A program made the translations under genes and the position numbers. 64,000 bases of DNA from JBDHTQ01 sp039808765 (GTDB lineage Bacteria > Pseudomonadota > Alphaproteobacteria > UBA2400), in NCBI GenBank assembly GCA_039808765.1, contig JBDHTQ010000008.1, positions 1 through 64,000 of the forward strand, read 5' to 3'. Below are positions 35,825 to 43,808 of the stretch, piece after piece. How positions within the stretch are numbered: position 1 is the first letter of the stretch; every line of letters begins with the position of its first letter. Under the pieces are notes generated by a model. It made no database searches. It had not been told where the DNA came from and was given only the letters and a program-made list of their open reading frames with translations.

Positions 35825-36172
35825 GCGTGATGTGAGTCGCTAAATTTGACTTTTCTTTTTTATCAAAAAGAGCTGCAGGACTTGAAAAAATGGCAAAAAG
35901 GACAAAATCTGTTCACAGAGTGCGAAAAAAATGAGTCAAGCAAAATATTTGCGAAAGATACATTTTTTAATTGCGGAATACATTAAAATAATCAATATTT
36001 ATCAATATGTTAGGCTGTTGCCTATTTTTGAGGCAAAGGGGTGAGAGGATACGCTGAATCAGGTGAATCTTAACGATTCTACACACTATTCCACAAAGTT
36101 ATCCACAGAAGCTGGGGATTGTCACAAACGCACTGAAAATTGGTTTAAAATGCGATTAAAAGGGAAATAAAG
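35825..36172. other. AT-rich intergenic region with DnaA box and IHF-type site
   Basis: This is 348 bp without a gene. It holds one perfect DnaA box TTATCCACA (36099-36107), an exact match to the IHF consensus (TATCAATATGTTA, 36000-36012), a small hairpin TTGCCT/AGGCAA (36018-36036) and two GANTC sites (35933, 36075). A looser DnaA-like sequence CTGTTCACA lies near 35910. The region also carries the uvrC promoter. An origin or a DnaA-controlled promoter is possible, but neither is shown. Confidence 0.45.
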
Positions 36173-38017
36173 TTGATTGTGCCACCTGAAGATGATCTTG
36201 ACATTGCCCCTGCCCTTACGGCGCTTGAGCAGGGGATTGACGTGATCCGCACCTTTCAGAAAACCCTGCCAGCAACGCCCGGTGTTTACCGCATGCTGAA
36301 CGCGCGTAACGATGTGCTTTACATTGGTAAAGCAAAGCGCTTGAGTCATCGTGTCGTGGCGTATACGCAACCTAATCGCTTGCCCATTCGTCTTCAGCGC
36401 ATGGTGAGCCAAACGCGACATATGGAGTTTGTTAACACTGAGACTGAAGCTGCTGCACTGTTGCTTGAATGCGCACTAATCAAAAATCTTCAACCCCGAT
36501 ACAATATTTTGCTGCGTGATGATAAGGCTTTTCCCTATATCGCGTTGAGCAAACACACTTTCCCACAGCTCTTGAAGCACCGTGGCGCGCGTAACGAGCG
36601 CGAAGCCGAGTATTTTGGTCCATTCGCAAGTGCTGGAATGGTGAGTGAAACCCTGCAAATTCTCTATCGCGTTTTTCAGCTTCGAAATTGTTCTGATAAC
36701 GAATTTGATTCTCGTCAAAGGCCCTGTCTGCAATACAATATCAAACGATGCACTGCGCCATGCGTTGGACGGGTAAATGCAGACGAATACGCAATTCAGG
36801 TCAAGCAGGCGCGTGATTTTTTGCGTGGAAAAACATCCGATGTGCAAAAAGAAATGGCCCAGCAAATGATGGTTGCATCAGAACAGCGAGACTATGAAAA
36901 AGCGCAAATGTTTCGTGATCGCATTCGTGCGCTTACAGCCATCCAGCAGCGCGAGACATATACAGGTGAAAGTTCTGTGCTTGATGCGGATGTTCTTGCG
37001 ATTGTCAATAAAGATGGTCATACAGCGGTGCAGATATTTTTCTTTCGCCAAGGACGCAATTACGGTACCAACAGTTATTTTCCCTCTCATGAAAAAGAGG
37101 CATCCCTGAGTGATGTACTTTCGGCATTTATTGGTCAATTTTACATTGATCGTCCAGTGCCCTCTTTAATGCTGATGAATGTTTTACCAAGCGAGCACGA
37201 TTTGCTTTGTGATGCATTAAAAACAACGATGTCCATACCTCAGCGAGGCGATAAACATGATCTCGTACAAATGGCTGTTTTGAATGCAGAAAAAGCCATT
37301 GATCGTCATTTGATTCAACATGCAACACAACGCAAACTTTTGGCAGGTGTGGCGGCTATATTTGGGCTTGCGAAGGCGCCCGAGCGGATTGAAGTTTATG
37401 ACAACAGTCATATTCAGGGGCATGCAGCAGTGGGGGCCATGATCGTGGCTGGCCCAGAGGGGTTTGTTAAAAACCAGTATCGCAAATTCAACATTAAAGA
37501 CCCCTCAGCTGCTGGTGACGATTTCGCCATGATGCGTGAGGTTATGCGCCGACGATTCTCAAAAAGCGAAACTCTACCTGACTTGTTGCTGATTGATGGT
37601 GGAGCGGGCCAAATTTCTGCCGTGAAAGATGTTTTGGATGAAATGGGTGTAGCTGTACCCTTTGTTGGAATTGCCAAAGGTGTTGATCGTCATGCCGGGC
37701 GCGAATGGTTTTATCAAATCGACAAAGTGCCTTTTCAGTTGGCTATTGATGATCCGGTGTTGTTTTTTTTACAGCGCCTTCGTGATGAAGCACATCGCTT
37801 TGTCATTGGCACGCACCGCGCAAAGCGCGATAAGTTGCTTGTTAAAAACCCTCTTGATGAATTGCCTGGAGTGGGGCCTCAGCGGCGACGTGCACTCCTT
37901 CATCATTTCGGTTCTGCAAAAGCAGTGCGTGATGCCAGCTTGGTCGACCTTGAGCGCACACCTGGTATTAGTCGGTCACTGGCAGCAAAAATCCACGCTT
38001 TTTTTCATACAAAATAG
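36173..38017 (+). CDS. uvrC: Excinuclease ABC subunit C
   Basis: This 614-residue nuclease makes both incisions in nucleotide excision repair. The N-terminal GIY-YIG domain is complete (PGVYR at 36-40, YIGKAK at 50-55) and cuts 3' of the lesion. A Cys-rich region follows (RNCSDNEFDSR, RPCLQYNIKRCTAPCVG), then a UVR motif (about 205-240) for UvrB contact, an RNase H-like domain (YDNSHIQGHAAVGAMI, LLIDGGAGQ) for the 5' cut and a C-terminal helix-hairpin-helix pair (LPGVGPQRRRALLHHFG). The start is a TTG after AGGGA with 8-base spacing; no ATG is available in frame. Confidence 0.95.
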   Translation: MIVPPEDDLDIAPALTALEQGIDVIRTFQKTLPATPGVYRMLNARNDVLYIGKAKRLSHRVVAYTQPNRLPIRLQRMVSQTRHMEFVNTETEAAALLLECALIKNLQPRYNILLRDDKAFPYIALSKHTFPQLLKHRGARNEREAEYFGPFASAGMVSETLQILYRVFQLRNCSDNEFDSRQRPCLQYNIKRCTAPCVGRVNADEYAIQVKQARDFLRGKTSDVQKEMAQQMMVASEQRDYEKAQMFRDRIRALTAIQQRETYTGESSVLDADVLAIVNKDGHTAVQIFFFRQGRNYGTNSYFPSHEKEASLSDVLSAFIGQFYIDRPVPSLMLMNVLPSEHDLLCDALKTTMSIPQRGDKHDLVQMAVLNAEKAIDRHLIQHATQRKLLAGVAAIFGLAKAPERIEVYDNSHIQGHAAVGAMIVAGPEGFVKNQYRKFNIKDPSAAGDDFAMMREVMRRRFSKSETLPDLLLIDGGAGQISAVKDVLDEMGVAVPFVGIAKGVDRHAGREWFYQIDKVPFQLAIDDPVLFFLQRLRDEAHRFVIGTHRAKRDKLLVKNPLDELPGVGPQRRRALLHHFGSAKAVRDASLVDLERTPGISRSLAAKIHAFFHTK

Positions 38018-38047
38018 CGCTGGGATTTTCTTTTGTAGACGCGTGTT

Positions 38048-38470
38048 TTATTTTCCGGCTTGCTGTTTGATTTCCAGCTTAATTTTATTAAGCTCAAGCA
38101 GGGTTTGGTCTATGTCAATGCGTTGCTGCTCTAGAATTTTTATGCGCTCCTCTGCCTTTTCAAGAAGAAAGCGCATTTGCTGGTCTTGCTGACCGGATGA
38201 CGCATCATAAAGATCAAGGAATGTGCGAATGGTCTTAAGGCTAAACCCTAAGCGCTTGCCCCGGCAAATCAGCGAGAGCCTTGCTCGGTCCCTGCGGCTG
38301 AAAATGCGCGTTGTCCCTGCACGCATTGGGTGAATCAATTTTTGATCTTCGTAAAAGCGAATCGAGCGCAATGTGATATTGAACTCGCGAGAAAGTTCGC
38401 CAATGGTATACGTCCGCTCTTCTGAGTGTGCGGGTTGCGATAAAGTTGACGCGAGATTTTTGTCCGACAT
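38048..38470 (-). CDS. MerR-family transcriptional regulator
   Basis: This 140-residue DNA-binding protein has a MerR winged helix-turn-helix near residues 20-90 (TYTIGELSREFNITLRSIRF, YEDQKLIHP, RDRARLSLICRGKRLGFSL) and a long C-terminal helix (about 95-138) for dimerisation. It has no Cys pair, so metal sensing is unlikely. In alphaproteobacteria similar regulators control acyl-CoA or branched-chain amino-acid catabolism, but none of those genes is nearby. The neighbours are uvrC (convergent) and nhaA, so its target is unknown. Confidence 0.85.
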   Translation of the reverse strand: MSDKNLASTLSQPAHSEERTYTIGELSREFNITLRSIRFYEDQKLIHPMRAGTTRIFSRRDRARLSLICRGKRLGFSLKTIRTFLDLYDASSGQQDQQMRFLLEKAEERIKILEQQRIDIDQTLLELNKIKLEIKQQAGK

Positions 38471-38820
38471 TAAGCTTCCTCTACGGGCTGGCAGATCGTG
38501 TCAGGCATCTTGCTTCGCCAGAAGAAACAGGATGTCAGTTGCTTGCACAAAGAACTGTAGGTCTGGATTTTGATAAAAATAAAGTGGTGGATATACCATC
38601 CTCCAAACACACAGCAATAAGTCTTTACCCAAAAAAAATGTGCGCGGATACTGAAAAATGACTGAAAAGTCCCAAAATTTAACGTAATGTATTTCCTTTA
38701 GGGAAGACTGATGTGATTTTTTTCTTCACCAGAAGAGAAAAATTATGCGATGAGAAATTTTTAATGTTTTGAAAAAACTCACAAATAAAAAATTAGATCT
38801 ATTTCTTTTAAAAGTTTTGT
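38471..38820. other. Intergenic region with nothing recognisable
   Basis: This 350-bp AT-rich stretch lies between the MerR start and the nhaA stop. Short ORFs are present in several frames, but none has a ribosome site or coding-like composition. No terminator, tRNA or repeat copy was seen. Confidence 0.5.
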
Positions 38821-40011
38821 TCAACTTGAAGCATGCTTGTGATGTTTTCGCAAAACTAAAAAACCCGCAACTGCCGACAGAAGTGATCCAGCGATAACCC
38901 CCAAACGGAGGGCTTGTTGTTGATCTTCGTGGGCGAAGGCTAATTGACCAATGAATAAACTCATTGTAAAGCCCACCCCAGTGAGCAGGGCCATTCCGTA
39001 AAATTGGCTCCATGTAACATTTTCAGGCAATAACGCAAACCGCATGCGTACGGCGAAATAACTTCCAAAAACAACACCAAGTTGTTTGCCCAGAAAAAGC
39101 CCCACCACTACGCCTAACGTCAAAGGGGTCAGCAAGTCTTCTATCTTTAGTCCGTCGAAGGATAGCCCTGCATTGGCGAGAGCAAAAAGAGGAAGAACAA
39201 TGAGATTGACAATCGGTTGCAGGCGGTGCTCCAGGCGATGAAGGGGGGTGTCGTGATTGTCTGAAGAAGAAGGACGTGCTCGGCAAGGGATAAAAAAAGA
39301 AAGCAAGATACCGCTTAATGTTGCGTGAATGCCGATGGCATGAACAAACCACCAGACCGCGATCCCGATGAGGAGATAGGGTGTTAGAGCAGAGACTTTT
39401 AGCTTGTTTAGCATGAAGAGTATCAGCAGGCATATTGCCAAACCAAATCCGGATGCAGGGTTTAGTCCTGATGAATAAAAAAGCGCAATGATGAGTATTG
39501 CGAGAATATCATCCATGATTGCAATTGCGACCAAACATTTTTTCAACGATGGAATTGCCCGGTGCGAAAGCAGACTAAACACACCTAAAGCAAAAGCGAT
39601 ATCGGTTGCTGTCGGGATTGCCCACCCGCGCCAAAGTGTGGGCGTGCTCCACGTGATCATGAGAAAGGCGATGGCTGGAATGATCACCCCGCCTAAAGCG
39701 GAAAAAAGCGGTAACGCGAGATGCTTGAGGTCGGAAAATTGACCGCGAATAATTTCGCGTTTTAGCTCCAAACCAACCAGTAAAAAGAATAATGTCATTA
39801 GCCCATCGTTGATAACTTGAAGTGGTGATCCAAGGGAATAGTGCTCATCATTCAAGGGAAAATAAAAAGTACTAAGCCAAAAACGATGATAATTTTCTGC
39901 AATTCCTGAATTGCTCAAGATCATAGCGATAGCGGCGAAAAAAAAGAGCATCGCAGCGGCTGTTCTTTCGTGACGAAAAAGATTGGATAAGCGCTGGCAT
40001 GCGTGAAGCAT
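38821..40011 (-). CDS. nhaA: Na+/H+ antiporter NhaA
   Basis: This 396-residue inner-membrane antiporter exchanges protons for sodium to control internal pH and salt. It has about 12 hydrophobic segments and the NhaA landmarks: the N-terminal NDGLMTLFFLLVGLELKRE, PTATDIAFALGVFSLL with the transport-related residues, and the unwound-helix region AIMDDILAILIIALFY with its Asp pair. I chose the ATG at 40011 (MLHACQRLSNLF), preceded by GAGG, over an upstream TTG. It is divergent from the entericidin-like gene. Confidence 0.94.
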   Translation of the reverse strand: MLHACQRLSNLFRHERTAAAMLFFFAAIAMILSNSGIAENYHRFWLSTFYFPLNDEHYSLGSPLQVINDGLMTLFFLLVGLELKREIIRGQFSDLKHLALPLFSALGGVIIPAIAFLMITWSTPTLWRGWAIPTATDIAFALGVFSLLSHRAIPSLKKCLVAIAIMDDILAILIIALFYSSGLNPASGFGLAICLLILFMLNKLKVSALTPYLLIGIAVWWFVHAIGIHATLSGILLSFFIPCRARPSSSDNHDTPLHRLEHRLQPIVNLIVLPLFALANAGLSFDGLKIEDLLTPLTLGVVVGLFLGKQLGVVFGSYFAVRMRFALLPENVTWSQFYGMALLTGVGFTMSLFIGQLAFAHEDQQQALRLGVIAGSLLSAVAGFLVLRKHHKHASS

Positions 40012-40034
40012 GAATAACCTCGAATGTAAGAGCC

Positions 40035-40064
40035 TTGACACAAACTCAATTTACCGACAAAAAT
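40035..40064 (+). promoter_or_regulatory. Promoter of the entericidin-like gene
   Basis: TTGACA (40035-40040) is perfect. A fair -10 element (AAAAAT, near 40059-40064) follows after about 18 bases, and the ATG lies about 30 bases further on. Confidence 0.45.
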
Positions 40065-40094
40065 TTAAAAGACCATAAGCAAAGAGGAAAGAGA

Positions 40095-40238
40095 ATGCGT
40101 TATTATTTGTCTGGAAAGACCATGTTTCTTATTGCCATGCTGGCCATGGGGCTTGCTGTTTCAGGGTGCCATACCATTCAAGGGGTTGGTGCAGATATAC
40201 AGGATGGTGGGCGAGCGCTAGAGCGCGCGGTTGATTAG
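40095..40238 (+). CDS. Entericidin-like small lipoprotein
   Basis: This 47-residue lipoprotein starts at an ATG preceded by GAGGAAAGAG. A short signal peptide ends in the lipobox VSGC, and the mature peptide CHTIQGVGADIQDGGRALER matches the entericidin family pattern (GxGxDxxxxGxxxE). Entericidins are small membrane lipoproteins linked to stationary-phase lysis in enteric bacteria; in alphaproteobacteria the role is mostly untested. No second entericidin is adjacent, so an antidote/toxin pair is not seen. It ends 4 bases inside the convergent AMP-ligase-like gene. Confidence 0.85.
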   Translation: MRYYLSGKTMFLIAMLAMGLAVSGCHTIQGVGADIQDGGRALERAVD

Positions 40239-41314
40239 TTTTTCAATAAATCCGCGTCAAGGGGATTGTGCTTCTCCTTCGTGTGCTCCATGTCATGTGT
40301 GTTGATGAGGCGCATACCGGATACAGTTGAGAGTGCTGGAAATTGCGCAACTTCTTCATTTTCATAAAGTGCTGGATCGACAATCCAATGAGTGCCCAAT
40401 GGGGCAATGTTTCTTGAGAGAACAGAATTTTTTAAAAGAAAGCGGACGTGTGGTTCCGATAAAATGGCCACGTATGGTGCGTTTTGTTGTTTTGCATTAA
40501 ACTGCTTTGCGCCGCTGTTTTTCGGCACGAGTTTAAGTGTGTGGTGACTGTAGGCAAGCGCACCAAGTGCAATTAGAAAATAACACGGATGAGCAAGAGT
40601 GCCTTCAAACAAAATTTTAGCTTCGGCCGAAAAAGATGAAAGGTATGTTGACGCGGCATCGCGAGCTTTTGCAGAGAGATCATCATAAGAAAACAGCTTG
40701 TCTGTTTTGGTAAAAACAAGCCTGCTTTCTTGTTCGCACCATAAATTTGAGTTCTCCCGTGGCTGTGCGTCATTGCGCGCGAGATTGGCGCATCCCTGAA
40801 GTAATATTTCATCCCATGAAATGTGAATAAAATCACCATTCCATCCCATGAGCTCCGATTGGCGAAGAAGCTTAAAGACGATCCGTTCAGGCCAAGATAA
40901 GCAAGCGGGAAGCGAACACATTACGAGCCGTTTGAGCGTTGTTTCCCCAATCATGCCAATAAGTTTTGCATATAGATGACGCACGTCCCAGGTAATAACA
41001 ATTTCAATTTGGTGTTTGATGATGTGTGTGCGTAAATTTTCTTCGCTATCATCTGGAGAAAGAATAAAAACAGTTTGCCCCATGCGCATTAAACCCAAAA
41101 CAGCGATGAGTAGATATGGTGTGTTCGGGAGACACACACCGATTTTGATGTCACGCGAAAAACCTAGCGCTTCCATTCCAGCGGCCATTTGGTCGGCTGC
41201 ACGCATAAGTTGAAATGCGGTGGTTTCCTTCTCTAGAAAAGTGAAAAGTGGTGCTGTCTGCGAAGGGTGGGCGCGGGCACGTAAAGCGTCAATCAAGAAA
41301 GGGGATGGGGGCAT
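40235..41314 (-). CDS. Incomplete AMP-ligase-like protein
   Basis: This 359-residue protein resembles the N-terminal part of acyl-CoA synthetases: DIKIGVCLPNTPYLLIAVLG, LGLMRMGQTVFILSPDDSEE and SLPACLSWPERIVFKLL are typical of FadD-like enzymes. The defining P-loop (S/T-S-G-T-T-G-x-P-K-G), the adenylate-binding core and the C-terminal lid domain are missing. From about residue 200 a second segment (KLFSYDDLSAKARDAASTYL, FLIALGALAYSHHTLKLVPK) looks like another N-terminal ANL piece. It is therefore unlikely to be an active ligase and may be a degenerate or repurposed paralogue. The reading frame is intact. Confidence 0.6.
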   Translation of the reverse strand: MPPSPFLIDALRARAHPSQTAPLFTFLEKETTAFQLMRAADQMAAGMEALGFSRDIKIGVCLPNTPYLLIAVLGLMRMGQTVFILSPDDSEENLRTHIIKHQIEIVITWDVRHLYAKLIGMIGETTLKRLVMCSLPACLSWPERIVFKLLRQSELMGWNGDFIHISWDEILLQGCANLARNDAQPRENSNLWCEQESRLVFTKTDKLFSYDDLSAKARDAASTYLSSFSAEAKILFEGTLAHPCYFLIALGALAYSHHTLKLVPKNSGAKQFNAKQQNAPYVAILSEPHVRFLLKNSVLSRNIAPLGTHWIVDPALYENEEVAQFPALSTVSGMRLINTHDMEHTKEKHNPLDADLLKN

Positions 41315-41563
41315 CGCGTGCTCGAAAGTGAGGGAATCCGGTATGTTACCTTTTTTATATACGCTTCGTTACAATGGCACCAAAGAAAAATTACCACATG
41401 CCGCCTTATGTGTAATTTTATTATACGGCAATGATTTTTTAGGATATTACTGAATGTGCTGGAAATATGACTTATTTTGTGCCAAAGTCTAGCCGCCGCG
41501 TCCACGGTGGGCGCGCGCGGCGTGTGCCTTTGCATTAAGAGGCCAGTAGAAAGGTTCGTTTCA
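41315..41563 (+). promoter_or_regulatory. Upstream region and leader of the cold-shock gene
   Basis: This 249-bp stretch holds the divergent promoters of the AMP-ligase-like and cold-shock genes. A GC-rich stem CGCCGCG (41494-41500) with CGCGGCG (41516-41522) lies in the probable 5' leader, 40 bases before the start codon. Cold-shock mRNAs often have structured leaders; a thermosensor role is inference. Confidence 0.4.
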
Positions 41564-42280
41564 GTGAGTCGGTTCAATCAATTCAATTCCATGCCGATGG
41601 AGCCCGGTGTTCCCGTCAAGGCAAAGGTTAAGTGGTTCAATGGTTCAAAAGGTTTTGGTTTCGTGGCGCCTGCCGATGGTACGCCGGATGCCTTCCTTCA
41701 TATGTCTGTTGTGAGCCGCGCAGGTCGTAACGAGCTTTATCCAGAAGCAGAAATTTTGTGCGAAATCGCGCCGGGCGCAAAAGGCCCACAGGTTGTTCGC
41801 ATTCTTGAGATTCTCTCGGAAGGCACGCCGGAAGCAGCCGGTTCAGCTGGTGGCGAGCGTGGTGGTTTTGGCGGTCGCGGTGGTGATCGTGGAGATCGTG
41901 GAGATCGTGGTGACCGCGGTGGTCGTGGTGACCGCGGCGGCGGCTTTGGTGGTGGCGGTGATCGCGGCGGCTTTGGCGGCCGTGGTGGCGACCGTGGTGG
42001 CTTTAGTGGCCGTGGCGGCGATCGCGGCGGTTTTGATGCACCAGCGCCCGAATATACTGGCCCGACAACGGAAATGGGCGGTAAGCTCAAGTGGTTTAAG
42101 GCTGAAAAAGGCTTCGGCTTTGTCTCTCCTGATGATGGTGGCGCAGATGTTTTCCTGCACCGTAGCACGTTGCGTCGTGTTGGCTTAATGCCAGAGATGA
42201 TGCAAGCCGGCGCTAACCTTAAGATGAAGGTTGCAGATTCGGATAAGGGCCGCGAAGCGGTTTGGATTGCCCTTCTCTAA
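41564..42280 (+). CDS. Two-domain cold-shock protein with RGG linker
   Basis: This 238-residue RNA-binding protein has two cold-shock domains. The first is at about 18-80 (AKVKWFNGSKGFGFVAP) and the second at about 165-236 (KLKWFKAEKGFGFVSPDDGG), each with the RNP1-like KGFGFV. Between them lies a linker of about 70 residues made of RGG, DRG and GGF repeats, an RGG box like those of eukaryotic RNA-binding proteins. Two-domain Csp proteins are common in alphaproteobacteria, but such a long RGG linker is less usual. The GTG at 41564 is preceded by AAAGG; ATG codons at 41591 and 41597 are alternatives. Confidence 0.9.
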   Translation: MSRFNQFNSMPMEPGVPVKAKVKWFNGSKGFGFVAPADGTPDAFLHMSVVSRAGRNELYPEAEILCEIAPGAKGPQVVRILEILSEGTPEAAGSAGGERGGFGGRGGDRGDRGDRGDRGGRGDRGGGFGGGGDRGGFGGRGGDRGGFSGRGGDRGGFDAPAPEYTGPTTEMGGKLKWFKAEKGFGFVSPDDGGADVFLHRSTLRRVGLMPEMMQAGANLKMKVADSDKGREAVWIALL

Positions 42281-42297
42281 AATTTTTTAGAATGGTT

Positions 42298-42334
42298 AAA
42301 AAGCCTCGAGACAAACTCTCGAGGCTTTTTTTTG
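42298..42334 (+). terminator. Terminator of the cold-shock gene
   Basis: AAGCCTCGAGA pairs perfectly with TCTCGAGGCTT around CAAAC, followed by T residues. Confidence 0.93.
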
Positions 42335-42392
42335 TGCACGTAGCATTGCAAGGTGGAAAAGTCCATAAATGCGGTGCGAAACAAAAAGCTGA

Positions 42393-42836
42393 TTAACCGC
42401 AAATGGATTGACCTAAAAGGGTACCGCTAAAGGGGATGTGTGATCCTGCGTCATCGAGGTAACCTGAAATAGTGCTGCCCTCTTTAAAATCAAATTGATC
42501 AAACTGAACGGTCAAATTTGGCGTAATAGGTGATGGTGGAGTGCCCGAGGCGCTTAACGGTTGACGATAGGCTGTGCCGGTTGAATCGCGCGAATCTGGA
42601 GTAAAAGATTTGTTATTGATGTGAATTGTTCGTTCGCCGTTGGAAAGAGCCTGATGTCCGGCTGCCCAAATCACCACGCCATATTCATTTTCTGGGGTGC
42701 GAACGGTTAGAGCAATCGTGGGGCCGTCCCACGGGGCACACCCTGCCTGAACATTTACAGTGTTGTCTGCGCGGGCGAGCGTATTTGATAAAAGCAGAAT
42801 AATCAAACTCATAAACAGAAAAGGCGATATTTTCAT
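42393..42836 (-). CDS. Secreted hypothetical protein
   Basis: This 147-residue protein has a clear signal peptide (KISPFLFMSLIILLLSNTLA, cleavage near ARA-DN). The mature part is beta-rich with Thr, Ser and Gly, and two Cys residues (AGCAPW near the N terminus, GQSICG at the C terminus) could form a disulfide in the periplasm. The start at 42836 is supported by GGAGG 8 bases upstream; an ATG seven codons earlier is less likely. I do not recognise the family. Confidence 0.68.
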   Translation of the reverse strand: MKISPFLFMSLIILLLSNTLARADNTVNVQAGCAPWDGPTIALTVRTPENEYGVVIWAAGHQALSNGERTIHINNKSFTPDSRDSTGTAYRQPLSASGTPPSPITPNLTVQFDQFDFKEGSTISGYLDDAGSHIPFSGTLLGQSICG

Positions 42837-42984
42837 GGTTGTGACCTCCCTGTACATACTTACGGATCAGTCTAATATAAAAACACCAGAAAATCTTTAT
42901 AATTATGCCCTGCCGAAGCAAGATAAAAATGAGTCCCTTCTCGTGAAGGGGGTTCAACTTTATATTTTAAATTGGCAGAAAGAA

Positions 42985-43023
42985 ATAAAACAGAGCGCGT
43001 CTGTCTCTAGGAAATACGCTTGA
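42985..43023 (-). repeat. Dispersed palindromic element, half copy E
   Basis: Read on the minus strand it gives TCAAGCGTATTTCCTAGAGA followed by CAGACGCGCTCTGTTTT. This matches the left arm and first hairpin of copies B and C. The right half is missing. It lies upstream of the DUF3576 gene. Confidence 0.55.
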
Positions 43024-43115
43024 GGTTTTGATCAGTGCGGCTATGTCGCAAGTAAAGGACTTGCCAGAGACGAATTTTTTGTCTTAATTAGCGTTATCAG
43101 AAATGAGGTTTTACG

Positions 43116-43631
43116 ATGAAAAAGAGTCTGACAGTTTTAGGGTTATTGGTAAGCGTAATTCTCTCTGGGTGCGGCGGGAATGCTAAAACCGAGGCTGTTT
43201 ATCCAGATAGCGACAAAGAGCGAATATATCGCTATGGCAGTTTGAGCGGGGAAGAAGGGATATCCTTGATGAAGGGTAGCCGTAAAGATGATTCAGCGCA
43301 AAGTGGTATTGGTGTGAATTCTTTTATTTGGCGAGCTTCGTTGGATACGGTTGCATTCATGCCTTTGGCCTCGGCTGATCCGTTTGGAGGGGTGATCCTG
43401 ACAGATTGGTATGTTAATCCGCAGGCGCCACGCGAACGCACCAAAATTCAGATTTATGTTCTTTCGCGCGAGCTTCGGGCTGATGCTGTGCGAGCAACCT
43501 TGTTTAGGCAGGTTGCAGATGGACGGGGCGGTTGGGTTGATGCGCCGGTCGTCACCGAAAATAATACAAAACTTGAAAATGCAATTTTGACACGCGCACG
43601 TGAACTGCGACAATCAAATATGGTGATGTAA
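43116..43631 (+). CDS. DUF3576 lipoprotein
   Basis: This 171-residue lipoprotein has a signal peptide with the lipobox LSGC (Cys19). The mature domain matches DUF3576, found mainly in alphaproteobacteria: GIGVNSFIWRASLDTVAFMP, ASADPFGGVILTDWYVN and RTKIQIYVLSRELRADA. The family is thought to be outer-membrane associated but has no assigned function. In many alphaproteobacteria it neighbours leuS and holA, which are not present here. It is followed by its own terminator, so it is probably monocistronic. Confidence 0.88.
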   Translation: MKKSLTVLGLLVSVILSGCGGNAKTEAVYPDSDKERIYRYGSLSGEEGISLMKGSRKDDSAQSGIGVNSFIWRASLDTVAFMPLASADPFGGVILTDWYVNPQAPRERTKIQIYVLSRELRADAVRATLFRQVADGRGGWVDAPVVTENNTKLENAILTRARELRQSNMVM

Positions 43632-43657
43632 GTCGTTGTGTGATTCAGGTTTTTAAC

Positions 43658-43696
43658 AAAAGAAGCGATTGGGGTGACTCAATCGCTTCTTTTTTG
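43658..43696 (+). terminator. Terminator of the DUF3576 gene
   Basis: AGAAGCGATTG pairs with CAATCGCTTCT around GGGTGACT, followed by a run of T residues. Confidence 0.93.
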
Positions 43697-43808
43697 CTTA
43701 AAAAAGCAAACCATACAAAAATAGGACTAGACAATTCATGCCGTTAGGGGTGTTCTGTTGCAGACAATTTGGTTCGCTCGGTTAGGAAAAGGCAGTTTGG
43801 AGTCTGGA

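Noticed and set aside
38428..38661. 77-codon ORF upstream of the MerR gene
   Set aside because: It overlaps the MerR start on the other strand, has no ribosome site and no recognisable sequence.
41477..41563. N-terminal extension of the cold-shock protein
   Set aside because: The extra 29 codons are Cys-rich and unlike cold-shock proteins, and the GC-rich leader stem lies here.
41737..42188. Long antisense and shifted-frame ORFs over the RGG linker
   Set aside because: They arise from the repetitive GGN codons of the linker and have no start signals or family features.
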